Assembly: GCA_030550455.1 (NCBI GenBank)
Contig: JAUQPH010000009.1
Coordinates: 1-58,713 of the forward strand
DNA from: Thermoproteota archaeon
GTDB lineage: Archaea > Thermoproteota > Thermoprotei_A > Sulfolobales > NBVN01
DNA: 58,713 bases
Reading direction: 5' to 3'
In this document: positions 34,786-43,684 of the stretch, in pieces
Layout of the letters: every line of letters begins with the position of its first letter
Position numbering within the stretch: position 1 is the first letter of the stretch
Notes under the pieces: model-generated
What the model was told of the DNA's origin: nothing
The model's database searches: none
What the model saw: only the letters and a program-made list of their open reading frames with translations
Made by a program: the position numbers and the translations under genes

Positions 34786-35317
34786 TTATCTCGAACTAAC
34801 TTATAAAGTGTTATTCCTAGCACCAGCTTTCGTTGCCAACGCCTCTCCTCTAATAGCAAAACGCTTTCTGAGAAAGAGGCACCCAGTAGACTTCGGTAGG
34901 AACTTTATAGATGGCAGAAGGATATTCGGAGATAATAAAAGTTGGGAGGGAGTTATCACCGGTATTTTAGTTGGTACGGTAGTCGGAGCCGCTTTAACTC
35001 CTCTCTATGGATGCTCTTATATTAAGCTAGCTGTTGCTGGGTTTACGCAAGGAGTTGGCTCTATGGTCGGAGACCTAATGAACTCCTTCCTCAAGAGGAG
35101 GCTTGGTATAAATCCGGGGGGTCCACTCCCGTTTCTTGACCAAGTGTCTTTCGTAGTAGCGTCATTATTGATCTTGAGATTAGCAAAGATCGATAAACTC
35201 GTTGGTTTAAACCTAGGGCTAATCGACATGGTGATAATTATTAGCATAGCCTTAGTGCTACATCCCTTAACAAATTACATAGCTTATCTACTGAAGTTAA
35301 AGGAAGTTCCATACTAG
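34778..35317 (+). CDS. carS: CDP-archaeol synthase
   Basis: This 179-residue integral membrane enzyme transfers CMP from CTP to unsaturated archaetidic acid precursor, giving CDP-archaeol for polar lipid synthesis. The hallmark is PVDFGRNFIDGRRIFGDNKS followed by WEGVITG. DLMNSFLKRRLGINPGGPLP and FLDQVSF match the CarS C-terminal catalytic region. About five transmembrane helices are predicted and the length is normal. It starts at TTG 34778, overlapping the preceding ATPase gene, so it is probably co-transcribed. Confidence 0.85.
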   Translation: MSDYLELTYKVLFLAPAFVANASPLIAKRFLRKRHPVDFGRNFIDGRRIFGDNKSWEGVITGILVGTVVGAALTPLYGCSYIKLAVAGFTQGVGSMVGDLMNSFLKRRLGINPGGPLPFLDQVSFVVASLLILRLAKIDKLVGLNLGLIDMVIIISIALVLHPLTNYIAYLLKLKEVPY

Positions 35318-35547
35318 GAGGTACCTGTCAGCTTCTAGTTCTGTACTCTTCAGGAAATCCTACCGTAGTCAAGAACAGATAAGTTGTACACCTCGATAAA
35401 GATCATAGCCGGTTGCACACTCTCTTCCTAACGGTTTTAAGGGTCGTGCATCCTTGGGTAGGGCCTTGTGAAGTAAAGGTAAATTGATTGAGGCGGAGAC
35501 CCGCGAACTACATGTTCGAGAAGCTTTTATCTTGTTATAAACCTTAG

Positions 35548-36162
35548 CTAAATGATCTTGGTGACGTCATCTACGGGTTTTCTACGCCTTGGGCTTGGAA
35601 CTTCTAAAGGATAACCTAGTGCTAGAATTCCCATGAGCTTATATTCTCGTGAAACAGACATGAGCTCTCTAAACTTTTCCTCAATAAGTAGTGGAGCACC
35701 TAACCAAACAGAGCCTACTCCAAAACTCCACGCAGCTAATATGGCATTCTCTATGGCAGCCGCCGCACTTTGGACCTCCATTATGAATTCCGCTTCAGAG
35801 GAGTTTCTCGTACCCCCGGAGCTAAGCCTGTTTAAGTCTATGTATACGGCTATGTAGAGGGGGGCTAAATACATTCCATCCTCCATAGACTTCTTCCATT
35901 TTTCTATTCTATCTGATGACATCTTAGCTATTTCTTTAGCGTATGTGATGTGGGCCTCAATTAACAGCTCGTGGACCTTCTTCCTCAGTTCCTCACTTCT
36001 TATTACAACAAAAAACCAGTTCTCGCGTGCACCTGCTGTAGGAGCTCTAGTAGCTGCCCACACTATCGTTTTCACAACATCATCTGGTATAGGGTCCTGC
36101 CTGAACCTTCGAATGGACACTCTACTACCTATAACTTCTAAAACCTCTTTACTGCGCAACAT
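35548..36162 (-). CDS. Nitroreductase-family flavoprotein
   Basis: This 204-residue FMN-dependent oxidoreductase shows the N-terminal family motif RVSIRRFRQDPIPDD. APTAGARENWFFVVI is the flavin-phosphate and substrate region, and AAIENAILAAWSFGVGSVWL followed by the C-terminal ALGYPLEVPSPRRR completes the fold. Members reduce nitro compounds, quinones or flavins, or act in cofactor biosynthesis. The real substrate is unknown. No partner genes are adjacent: the upstream neighbour is a glutamate dehydrogenase scrap on the other strand. Confidence 0.85.
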   Translation of the reverse strand: MLRSKEVLEVIGSRVSIRRFRQDPIPDDVVKTIVWAATRAPTAGARENWFFVVIRSEELRKKVHELLIEAHITYAKEIAKMSSDRIEKWKKSMEDGMYLAPLYIAVYIDLNRLSSGGTRNSSEAEFIMEVQSAAAAIENAILAAWSFGVGSVWLGAPLLIEEKFRELMSVSREYKLMGILALGYPLEVPSPRRRKPVDDVTKII

Positions 36163-36219
36163 GGTATCCCATAAATACCTTAGAGCTATCGTAAAAAGAG
36201 TGTTTTCTTCATATCTTGC

Positions 36220-36366
36220 CTAGGGGGTAGAGTAATAACTGTTCACGGTTTTGGTAATGTAGCTCAGTACACTAAGTGCTGGGCGAGTAACTACGGTGCT
36301 AGAATAGTTGCTGTAAGTGATACTTCAGGAACTGTTTATGATTCCAATGGTTTAGATGTTGACTAG
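36220..36366 (+). pseudogene. Glutamate dehydrogenase fragment (NAD-binding domain)
   Basis: One open stretch of about 48 codons encodes GGRVITVHGFGNVAQYTKCW followed by ASNYGARIVAVSDTSGTVYD and SNGLDVD, then TAG. This is the beginning of the Rossmann domain of hexameric glutamate dehydrogenase (GxGNV nucleotide motif, AVSDS.G.IYNP.GLD). The usual ~200 residues before and ~150 after are absent and no start codon fits. There is no frameshift within the fragment, so the deletion seems sharp and fairly recent, or the scrap arrived by recombination. Confidence 0.75.
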
Positions 36367-36509
36367 CTACTTCTTAGGCCCATCTACTTGCTGTAAGACC
36401 TTTAAGACCTTCTCTGATTTTCTCGATTGTGAAGAGTATGGGATAGCTTATAATCTAGAGGTGTGTTTGTGTGTAATGCGCGTGGTTTTTAAGCTATGCT
36501 TTTAACTCC
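36367..36509. other. Remainder of gap around the GDH scrap
   Basis: These 143 bases hold no credible gene. Short minus-strand frames ending near 36367 lack start codons. Confidence 0.3.
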
Positions 36510-36842
36510 TTAAAATATGAGTAAAAGCACGACTAAATGTATCGTAAAGATCGTCAGAGTTAAGATTGCGGTGTGGGGCCATTTTAAAATTTTGTCTAAA
36601 GGCTTAAATTCATGCTCTAATTCGCTCAGCGCTCTTCGTTTAAGATCCTCTATAAGCCCCTCATTAACAGATTCTGCTGGCACTTTCTTCAGGATAGGGT
36701 TTCCAGAACCATCTTTACCTAGTTGGAATAAATATGGACCGTAAAACTTAATCCTGCTTATTCTCTTAACACTAAATACTATAACTAGAAGCACCACTAT
36801 CGTATTAATTAGAGATATAGCAAGAGCCTCGATTAACTCCAT
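36510..36842 (-). CDS. Small membrane protein with two terminal helices
   Basis: This 110-residue protein has one transmembrane helix at each end (about residues 5-24 and 91-110) and a central soluble region of about 60 residues rich in Lys and Glu. With a hairpin topology, both ends are on one side or the middle is cytoplasmic. No family is recognised. A good minus-strand TATA box lies 34-43 bases upstream of the ATG. Confidence 0.55.
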   Translation of the reverse strand: MELIEALAISLINTIVVLLVIVFSVKRISRIKFYGPYLFQLGKDGSGNPILKKVPAESVNEGLIEDLKRRALSELEHEFKPLDKILKWPHTAILTLTIFTIHLVVLLLIF

Positions 36843-36875
36843 GCATATTTCCTGAGTTTAACGTATTGATCTAGG

Positions 36876-36884
36876 CTTATAAAC
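36876..36884 (-). promoter_or_regulatory. TATA box for the 110-residue membrane protein
   Basis: On the minus strand this reads GTTTATAAG, 34-42 bases before the ATG at 36842. It overlaps a competing 71-codon frame (36833-37048), which argues against that frame. Confidence 0.5.
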
Positions 36885-37129
36885 TTTGTGTTGAGACATG
36901 GCCCAACAGAGTCGAGGAATGAGAAATGAGAGAAGTAGTTACGATTGTTAGCTTGTGAATAGGAATACACAGTGACCTCAAACAGCGATCTAACAATGTT
37001 TTCTCTAACCATATCTCTGTTACGTTGCCTTCTTTGACGGGTTGCCATAAGTCTAATTAACTAGGGAAGACATTAAAGTAATTAGCTGTAACGGATTTTA
37101 CTAGGGGGCTGTTTTCTTCTTTATGTTTT

Positions 37130-37310
37130 GAGGGTAATGTTTATGAGTGTTGCTTACGGCTGTACCTGGGATGAACCTGGGTGGTGATGGGGTAGGTACT
37201 CCAAGCCGCCCGGGGACAGAGCTAGATGGGAGCCGCGTGCCGTTCGGCTCAACAACCACCCACGAACCCACGCAGACACCTAAATCCACGTAGACGAAGT
37301 GAAAGTCCCT
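37130..37310 (+). repeat. Solo right end, family 3 (tnpB 3' remnant)
   Basis: This matches the remnant at 32126-32340: NLGGDGVG, SRVPFGSTTTHEP in place of SVRLGSAVTH, then CTAAATCCACGTAGAC and a terminal AGTGAAAGTCCCT. The terminal hairpin is GAC/GTC here and GGGCT/AGCCC there, so pairing is kept while bases differ. No tnpB coding sequence precedes it. The following 20 bases (AGACATGAACAAACAAAACG) would be the guide if it is transcribed. It looks like a free-standing omega-RNA locus of a second TnpB type. Confidence 0.55.
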
Positions 37311-37527
37311 AGACATGAACAAACAAAACGAATACCCAGGAACAAACGGTGCCCAAGATTATGCCGACATCGTTATGGTAAGCGTGGTAGTTGAATAAGT
37401 TAAAAAAAGCTATGTTTTCACGTTTGTTTTTGCTGCACTTTGAGGGTTGGAACGCCAGTTCTTATAGTCCTTAAATTGGATTACATTTGCGTATGCGCTT
37501 GCTTGTACTAGTATAGTTTGAACAACT
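37311..37527. other. Intergenic stretch between solo right end and repeat cluster
   Basis: No gene is supported. A 27-codon frame starts at the ATG at 37315, directly after the right end, but has no other support. Confidence 0.3.
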
Positions 37528-37578
37528 GGTTACCGTAGTTACCATAAGCGGTTACCATGAAAACGGTGAGCGGTTACC
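37528..37578. repeat. Cluster of four GGTTACC-type repeats
   Basis: GGTTACC occurs at 37528, 37550 and 37572, and AGTTACC at 37537. The three full copies are exactly 22 bases apart, two helical turns, with the fourth between. GGTTACC is nearly self-complementary. Regular spacing suggests a protein-binding site. It lies about 130 bases beyond the 3' end of the HTH gene at 37707, so it is not that gene's promoter. Confidence 0.4.
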
Positions 37579-37706
37579 GGGTGGACTCCTGTGTGAACTG
37601 GTTTTAGACTACTTACAGTCTAAGTCTACGAAGGGAGGTCTGCGTAGTCCGTGTTATAGCTAGGGCGTATTACTTCAACCTTGCGACTTTAGGAAGTATC
37701 GATCCT

Positions 37707-38765
37707 TTAGGATGGAGAAAGGTGTAAGTTGGGAAAGGGTTTAGATAGTAGTTCCGAGACACTCATAGCTCCTAGTACTTCAGGTATCGGATACCGGATA
37801 CTGCTTGCTGGGTCTAATTCGTAGAGCATCCACTCTTTTACTAAACCTCTAGATTCGAGCAATTCAAGAAAGTCTACTATCTTAGGGATGAGCCCGAGAG
37901 GTATTGATGCTACAGTGTATGCTACACCTTCCTTCGCGTTTAGATAGGCTTCCATGAATCCAGGTATGGCTGTAACAGCTCTAACTCCTTTGCTCAATGA
38001 GTGAGGTGTACCATACATAACTAGGAGTTTTTTGGTTACTGCTGTATGCTTCTCTATGAACTTTTCGAGGGTAGGTCTTATTCCGACTATTACACCTCTT
38101 TCAAGTATGTGCACCCTGTAGTGCTTTAAAATAGTTTGATAGCTTGGGACTCCACCAACTTTCTTCATAGATTTGTAGACATCCTTTATTTTAATTAAAG
38201 CATCTTCTTCGAGTTCATTAACTAAGGCTATATCTATCGGGTCAACGCGACCGGTAGAGTGAGATCTCCCTAAAGGATGTGGAGCTGATGCTACAGCAAT
38301 AAGTTCCCGCAAGTATATCTTATCTAGTGAGCCCCGAGCTATATGAGTTGATACATACTTTGGTGGAATTACGGTGTCTAATACGTATACCTCTGACGGT
38401 TCAACTCCAATACCTGCTATCACATAGTTAACAGATGACTCTACTTCATGAACTTTAGTCACGTACCTAAGTAATGTTACTCCTTCTAAAGTCCTTATAA
38501 GCGACCTTAGAAGCTTTTTTGGTATTCTGTCTATAGGTAACCTAGTTCTATACATTAAGAGAATCTCAGTGAGCCCTAAATTAGCCAGGTTAGTAACGGC
38601 CTTAAACTTTATGTCCTGGCTTCTTAGACTCTTGAGAATCCTCCAAGTTGTTGACGCACTCAACCCAACAGCGCTCCCTATTTCTGCTATAGTGGGAACG
38701 TGGTTCACGCTATTTAGGTAGTCTATCACTCTAACAGCTTGTGGACTCAATAACACGCTCTTCAC
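37707..38765 (-). CDS. Winged-helix regulator-like protein
   Basis: This 352-residue protein begins with a winged HTH (residues 5-50, including VPTIAEIGSAVGLSASTTWR then ILKSLRSQ), typical of Lrp/IclR-like DNA-binding domains. A long C-terminal region follows with two beta-rich halves resembling repeated ligand-binding or second HTH modules (MKKVGGVPSYQTILKHYRV near residue 205). The exact family is not recognised. It stands alone, divergent from the DNA glycosylase gene with 83 bases between starts, and could regulate it. Confidence 0.6.
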   Translation of the reverse strand: MKSVLLSPQAVRVIDYLNSVNHVPTIAEIGSAVGLSASTTWRILKSLRSQDIKFKAVTNLANLGLTEILLMYRTRLPIDRIPKKLLRSLIRTLEGVTLLRYVTKVHEVESSVNYVIAGIGVEPSEVYVLDTVIPPKYVSTHIARGSLDKIYLRELIAVASAPHPLGRSHSTGRVDPIDIALVNELEEDALIKIKDVYKSMKKVGGVPSYQTILKHYRVHILERGVIVGIRPTLEKFIEKHTAVTKKLLVMYGTPHSLSKGVRAVTAIPGFMEAYLNAKEGVAYTVASIPLGLIPKIVDFLELLESRGLVKEWMLYELDPASSIRYPIPEVLGAMSVSELLSKPFPNLHLSPS

Positions 38766-38848
38766 TATTTCTGCATAACTGCAGCAACTAAAATAGTAGC
38801 AACATAACTTAAATTCATAAACTTTAAAATTGAATCTTTATAAACGGT

Positions 38849-39778
38849 ATGACTGCTAGCTACATAAACCTAGACCTGACTCTATATGCTAGCTTCTCTC
38901 TACCTATGTTTAAAAAAGATGGAGACTGCTGGATAAAGGTTTACGGTTATGGAGCTGGCACAAGCATTTGCGTAGATGGGAACTTAAAGTGTCACGGAAT
39001 CGCGTGTTCAAGTCAGTTTCTTGATTATGTAACAGGCTCATGGATTAACAAAGAGAGATACCTCGAAGAACTCGAGGGTCTGGCTAGAGAAGTAGTGGAG
39101 GGGTTAATAAAAGAATTCTACTGTTTAAGCATATCTGCTTCACCGTGGGATACCTTCGAGATACTTACCGCCGCGTTCTTATCGAGAAACACCGACTTTC
39201 ATAAAAATACCGTAAGGTGGGTAAAGACTTTTTTACGTAAACTAGCGGGTCCCAAGAGAGTTAGCTCTGACCAAACCGTTGACCAAATAGCGCAGGCCGC
39301 TGTTTCCGTATATCGAGAGTTTAAGTCGTACCAGCTTCTACAGTTTATGGAAGTACTCGATAAACTTATTACTGTAGCTCGCATGGTGTCCACGACATCT
39401 CCATCTGCAACCAGGAGGAACTTACTCAAAGTGAAGTACTTAGGACCTAAAGTAGCTGATTCCTTCATTCTTCACAGTGGTCTCGACACGAGTAGAGCCC
39501 CAGTCGACATTCACTACATGAGATTTTTGAAAAGAAGTGGGTTTTTAGGTAATGAGTACATACAGCCCCGCAAGAGCTATTGTACTACTTACGATTGTTC
39601 TACCTGCCCAGCATCGCAAAAGTGTGTTTACGCTTACACTATCCGCCTATTTAAGAACTTGAACGGATTTACTCAAACTACTGCGTACATTATGGACAAG
39701 CTTCAAATAAGAAGGTGTGAGGATGTAGATGAATCAAAGCTCAAGGCATTGCTTGATGCGGTAACTACAAACTTCTAG
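38849..39778 (+). CDS. HhH-GPD DNA glycosylase/AP lyase (endonuclease III superfamily)
   Basis: This 309-residue base-excision repair enzyme has a helix-hairpin-helix with the catalytic Lys in LKVKYLGPKVADSFILH and the catalytic Asp in RAPVDIHYMRFL. A C-terminal [4Fe-4S] site CTTYDCSTCPASQKC (Cx4Cx2Cx5C) is present. The first ~100 residues are an N-terminal domain not found in standard Nth, so it is a longer archaeal variant. It would remove oxidised or alkylated bases and nick the resulting abasic site. It converges on the dCTP deaminase gene with a seven-base gap; both serve DNA quality. Confidence 0.8.
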   Translation: MTASYINLDLTLYASFSLPMFKKDGDCWIKVYGYGAGTSICVDGNLKCHGIACSSQFLDYVTGSWINKERYLEELEGLAREVVEGLIKEFYCLSISASPWDTFEILTAAFLSRNTDFHKNTVRWVKTFLRKLAGPKRVSSDQTVDQIAQAAVSVYREFKSYQLLQFMEVLDKLITVARMVSTTSPSATRRNLLKVKYLGPKVADSFILHSGLDTSRAPVDIHYMRFLKRSGFLGNEYIQPRKSYCTTYDCSTCPASQKCVYAYTIRLFKNLNGFTQTTAYIMDKLQIRRCEDVDESKLKALLDAVTTNF

Positions 39779-39785
39779 TTCCTTT

Positions 39786-40304
39786 CTACCACTTAGGAAG
39801 AGTAACCCCCCTCTGCCCTTGATACTTGCCTTTGTAGATATTGATGGCTGGCGTAGTCACTTTAGCAAATACTACGTGAAGAAATCTCGTTCCAACTTTC
39901 ACTCTTATGGGGTAAGGTGGGGTAAGAACTTCTATGGTTAACTGTCCCTCAAAGCCGGCGTCCACTATCGTCGGAGGCATCATAAACCCTAGTCTAGCAA
40001 AAGTAGACCTCAGCTCTACGAATCCCATAAGCTCTGGAGGCATCTTCAAGTACTCTATTGTATGGAGTAGATAATGAGCAGAAGGTTCTAGCACTAGATA
40101 GTCACTAGAACTTCGGCAACTAAAATACTCACCGAGAGAGTCTTCGCCAATAGATAGCTCCCTCACACTTGGGTTAATTCGGCAAAAACCTTCCCCTAAC
40201 CTAAGGTCAAGACCGTTTTCTCTCACTATCTCCTCTGAGAAAGGCTCTACCTGAAGTCTCTTACTCGACAGGTAAGCCCTCAAATCGAAATCAGAGAGTA
40301 TCAT
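39786..40304 (-). CDS. dcd: dCTP deaminase
   Basis: This 172-residue enzyme deaminates dCTP to dUTP on the route to dTTP. Family landmarks are ENGLDLRLGEGFCRI, SAHYLLHTIEYLKMPPELMG, the conserved RSTFARLGFMMPPTIVDAGF with FEGQLTIE (catalytic Glu) and the C-terminal YKGKYQGQRGVTLPKW that closes over the nucleotide. The length is typical for archaeal homotrimeric Dcd. No dUTPase is nearby; some archaeal Dcd proteins are bifunctional, which cannot be settled here. Confidence 0.9.
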   Translation of the reverse strand: MILSDFDLRAYLSSKRLQVEPFSEEIVRENGLDLRLGEGFCRINPSVRELSIGEDSLGEYFSCRSSSDYLVLEPSAHYLLHTIEYLKMPPELMGFVELRSTFARLGFMMPPTIVDAGFEGQLTIEVLTPPYPIRVKVGTRFLHVVFAKVTTPAINIYKGKYQGQRGVTLPKW

Positions 40305-40501
40305 AGCTTACACAATATTATTCTAAGTCAGTATCTATGTTAAAAGCTCGTAACCTGGTGTTTAGTAACAGAACTAATTAACGAAGTCGAGGTTTAAGCC
40401 TCAGTGACTGTGGTCGCATCTAGTGGTCTTATGCGGGATCTGCGAGGTGGTGGAGTCGGAAACACTTATTACACGATTCCCGTAAGTTCATACGTGAGAA
40501 C

Positions 40502-41233
40502 ATGCTGGGTAAGCCTATACACATGACTATATCTCCCGAGACTGTCGCTAAGAGAGCGATCATAGCTGGAGACCCTGCTAGGGTTGAGCAAGTTAAGGAG
40601 CTTCTAGAAGACCCTAAGCTTGTTAATACTAAGAGAGCTTTCGTTACATACACGGGCACATACAGGGGTGTACCGGTAACTATCGCCGCACACGGTGTTG
40701 GTTTTCCGTCTTCAGCTATAGTGTTTGAAGAGCTATCCATGGTCGGCGCAAAGTTGATAGTGAGATTCGGCACATGTGGCGCAATGATACCGGGAATGCG
40801 TATAGGAGATGTAGTTATACCAACTGGTGCCGCGTACTATCCAGGTGGCGCATACTACCAGTACCTCCATGAGTGGACGTGTTGTCCAGCAGTACCTGAC
40901 TTTGATGTGGTTAAAGCTATAGTTGAGGAGTACGAAAGATTTGGAATAAAGTATTTCACGGGTCCGGTGATAAGCAGTGATGCTTTCTACGCCGAAGACC
41001 CAGAGTTCGCTAAGAAGTGGTCCTCAAGAGGTATAATAGCTGTTGAAATGGAGTGTGCGGGATTGTTTACTCTGGGACTTATGAGGAAAGTTAAGACAGG
41101 TGCCGTACTGCTAGTAAGTGATTCATTAGTTGAACACTTGGGTTATGCAAGTGCTGAAGAACTACGGGAGTACGTAATGAAGGCGGCAAAAGCCCTACTA
41201 GAATCAATTACTAAAGTCAAACTAACTACTTAG
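40502..41233 (+). CDS. Purine nucleoside / methylthioadenosine phosphorylase
   Basis: This 243-residue member of the PNP/UDP family I phosphorylases is similar to the archaeal hexameric enzymes that cleave methylthioadenosine and purine nucleosides. Visible elements are the phosphate loop IAGDPARVEQV, HGVGFPSSAIVFEEL, FGTCGAM and the nucleoside-binding AVEMECAGLF with SDSLVEH (Asp/Ser for purine). It recycles methylthioadenosine or nucleosides, giving ribose-1-phosphate derivatives. It stands alone with its own upstream region. Confidence 0.85.
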   Translation: MLGKPIHMTISPETVAKRAIIAGDPARVEQVKELLEDPKLVNTKRAFVTYTGTYRGVPVTIAAHGVGFPSSAIVFEELSMVGAKLIVRFGTCGAMIPGMRIGDVVIPTGAAYYPGGAYYQYLHEWTCCPAVPDFDVVKAIVEEYERFGIKYFTGPVISSDAFYAEDPEFAKKWSSRGIIAVEMECAGLFTLGLMRKVKTGAVLLVSDSLVEHLGYASAEELREYVMKAAKALLESITKVKLTT

Positions 41234-41452
41234 ACTTCAGCGAGGTAAGCTTAAAGGCATATAACACCCTTATTTTACTTATTTTCTCTTAACTTCACCT
41301 CTTGGTGTATTCCAATAACTTTTGACTCCGTCTCGTGGTCTTAAAACGAGCTCTACAACAAGCGCTAGTTCTAGAGTGATTTAAGCAGTTCTTACACAAC
41401 ACGTGCTAACAGATATAAGAGCTGTCCACAGTTTCTTATTAGATTCTCGTTG

Positions 41453-42121
41453 CTACTCTTGTATATAGCAAGGATTTTTTAAAGTTACTACCTTAAGCTC
41501 TTCAACATAGTATCCCAGGTTTTCTATAAAGTCCCTGAAGTAGTATATCGGTACTACCGCAACACCCTGAATTGAACCTCTAACTGACTCACTTATTGTA
41601 ACGATTAATCCGTAGAACTTCTTGATCTTTCTTAGTAAGGGGTGATCGAGTAGCTCGTAATTACACCAATCAAGAAATTTTTTGAGTTTTTCTAGGTGGA
41701 CTAGCGCTACGTCCCTCATTTTACCACTGCTCGAGTATTTAGGTGACCAATGTTTACAATCTATAGCTATACCTAGAGAAAAGGTTGTATTCACAGCTAA
41801 AACATCAAACTCCCACTTTTTCACACCGAACCTAAAGTTCTTAAAAACCTCATAACCACTCTCTAATAAAGCCTCTGCTACGAATGCTTCAAAATCTCGC
41901 CAATTTAAATAAGTTGATACCTTAGTGGGATCGCAACCCTGCTTTATCGAGACCATAGCTAGCTGAACTACTGATCTAATACAAAGCTCTCCAGATATTC
42001 CCCTATAAACTAGCTCGAGGTTAATTAACTCTTCAGCAACATCGCTACCAAGCTCACCAAGTTTAACGCACGGCTTCTCCGAAAACAAGCGTAAGATATT
42101 GTAGCAATCAGTTAATCGCAT
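41453..42121 (-). CDS. Mrr-like PD-(D/E)XK restriction endonuclease-fold protein
   Basis: This 222-residue protein has an N-terminal region (1-85) that may be a winged helix. It is followed by a nuclease core: RDFEAFVAEALLESGYEVFK (first Glu), FGVKKWEFDVLAV (catalytic Asp) and LGIAIDCKHW (D-x-K equivalent). This is the order and spacing of Mrr/Holliday-junction-resolvase-like restriction nucleases. No methyltransferase is adjacent, so it could be a defence nuclease for modified DNA or a repair nuclease. It ends 256 bases from the tnpB element, whose right end lies upstream of it. Confidence 0.7.
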   Translation of the reverse strand: MRLTDCYNILRLFSEKPCVKLGELGSDVAEELINLELVYRGISGELCIRSVVQLAMVSIKQGCDPTKVSTYLNWRDFEAFVAEALLESGYEVFKNFRFGVKKWEFDVLAVNTTFSLGIAIDCKHWSPKYSSSGKMRDVALVHLEKLKKFLDWCNYELLDHPLLRKIKKFYGLIVTISESVRGSIQGVAVVPIYYFRDFIENLGYYVEELKVVTLKNPCYIQE

Positions 42122-42414
42122 CCGTCTTCACCGAGTCTGAGATCACCTCCTTCATCACGAACTAGCTTATCTACCCAGATAAGTAAGCTAAAACAGCAAT
42201 AAATAACGAGCTTTTAGAGCTACTACATCATACAGCGAAGAGACTATAGAAGTCGCAGGAAGTGCGGGATTTAACAGAGAGACGATTTAACTAAGGAGCA
42301 TGTGGATAGTACATGTGCTAATTCACCTCGGATGTTTCATCTAGAGACTTCCAGCTTACTGACAGGAGTCCTTGTTAGGGGTTCAGCTCTGATGCAGGTT
42401 TATATCGGTTGATT

Positions 42415-43605
42415 TCATCGCCTCATCTCCTTTCTCCGCATTCCGCTCGGGTTTTCATCGGGCTTGGGGGCGTTCAGGGTGACCCCTAGCACCCCACATC
42501 TTAAGTACCTGTAGAACAGGTTTACGCATGCGATCACATCTCTATCTCCTGCGAGTCCACACCTACCGCATCTCAGTACTCTACTACCGCTATCCTCTAA
42601 CCTACTTCCACACCTGGGGCACGTTGATGACGTCTTTCCTGGGTTAACGTATCTAACCAACAATCCTCTCTCTAATGCTTCATAGCTGATTGTGAACTGT
42701 ATCCTCCTGTAGAACCATAAAGATAGCTTCTTGTTGAATGAGTTACTTCTATTCACGTTACTCCTGAGATTGCTTAGGTTTTCAAGAACTATGGTTGAGC
42801 TGTGCTCAGCAACTAGCTCAGCAATTTTATCTCCAATCTTGTGTGCGTAATCCCAAGCTATACTCCTGATCCTCTCACCATGTCTTCTAATCGCTCTTCT
42901 AATACCTCTGATGAACCTCCATGACCTAGAGTACCTTCTCTGAATCCTCTCGATCCAGATCCTGTGGGTTAGTATCTTTCTGAGTGGTGTCTTGAACCGC
43001 TTTAGCTTCAGCAACTCCCCACTTAGTGCGAAAACAGCTAGTGTAGCGTTGTCGAAGTTAACGTCTATGGTCATAACGGTTCTAGTTCTCCTTGGTTTAA
43101 CCGCTCTCCTGAAGTATACTGATACATAGACCTCGTCCTCAACTATCTTCACAGCTATTTCGTAGTTACTCCAACCCCTAAACTTCTCTACCCTCTCAGT
43201 AGATGTTAGTAGTCTCAGCTTAACCTCCCTACCATTGTGTATCTTTAGGATAAGCATTCTGCTCTCTAGGTCCAGCCTGTAGTCGTATCTATCTATCCTA
43301 GCTGTTAGTCTTCTGAGAACCGGTTTCTTTCCACCGCTCTGTTTGGTAGCTCTAACAACTGCTTTAGCGTACACGTAGATCTACTTAACGTGGTGTGCTC
43401 TAAAACCGTACTTCCTGAGCTCATTGTAGAACATCATGTGTAGAGTTTTAATTGATGGTACCTTGTTTAAACTCCACAGGTTGTTCACTACAAGCTGAGT
43501 TGCATCACGGTAGAGCTTCAGAAACTCGATCAATGCATCGTGGTCATAGCTACTCTCGGGGAGAGCCCTCATCCTGAGAGCCTCGACGAGCTCTCCCTCC
43601 CTCAT
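42415..43605 (-). pseudogene. tnpB: tnpB copy A interrupted by a single in-frame TAG
   Basis: Translation from ATG 43605 runs 74 codons to HHVK, meets TAG (43381-43383) and continues in the same frame for over 320 codons without another stop. The intact copy has CAG (Gln) at the corresponding codon, so one C-to-T transition explains the interruption. Downstream, the RuvC residues are intact (TIDVNFDN, VLENLSN, GDRDVIACVN), as is the zinc ribbon CPRCG...CGRCG. The C-terminus differs from copy B (GMRRKEMRR). The break lies in the N-terminal recognition region. I call it a pseudogene, very recently inactivated or bypassed. Confidence 0.85.
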
Positions 43606-43641
43606 CGAGAAGCTCTACCACTACTCAGCATAGACATAGGG

Positions 43642-43651
43642 GTTTATAAGG
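43642..43651. promoter_or_regulatory. Shared divergent TATA element of element A
   Basis: GTTTATAAGG is near-symmetric: it reads as a TATA box towards tnpB (ATG 43605, 37 bases away) and towards the 47-residue gene (ATG 43685, 34 bases away). The intact copy has the equivalent at 57340-57349. Confidence 0.5.
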
Positions 43652-43684
43652 CTTTCTCTCCAGTATCTATGTTGGTGGTTGTAC

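Noticed and set aside
35318-35547. Short plus-strand frame ending near 35540 after carS
   Set aside because: Only about 18 codons after a stop, no start signal and no recognisable family.
36833-37048. 71-codon minus-strand open frame upstream of the 110-residue membrane protein gene
   Set aside because: It overlaps that gene's start and its good TATA box, and its composition (many Ser, Asn, Tyr, Arg) does not look like the neighbouring proteins.
37315-37398. 27-codon frame starting just after the family-3 right end
   Set aside because: No ribosome binding site, family or conservation; its start lies in the putative guide region.
43374-43605. Pyrrolysine or programmed readthrough at the tnpB amber codon
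   Set aside because: No suppressor machinery is visible in the window, TAG is used as an ordinary stop by other genes here, and the intact copy has CAG; a simple nonsense mutation is enough.
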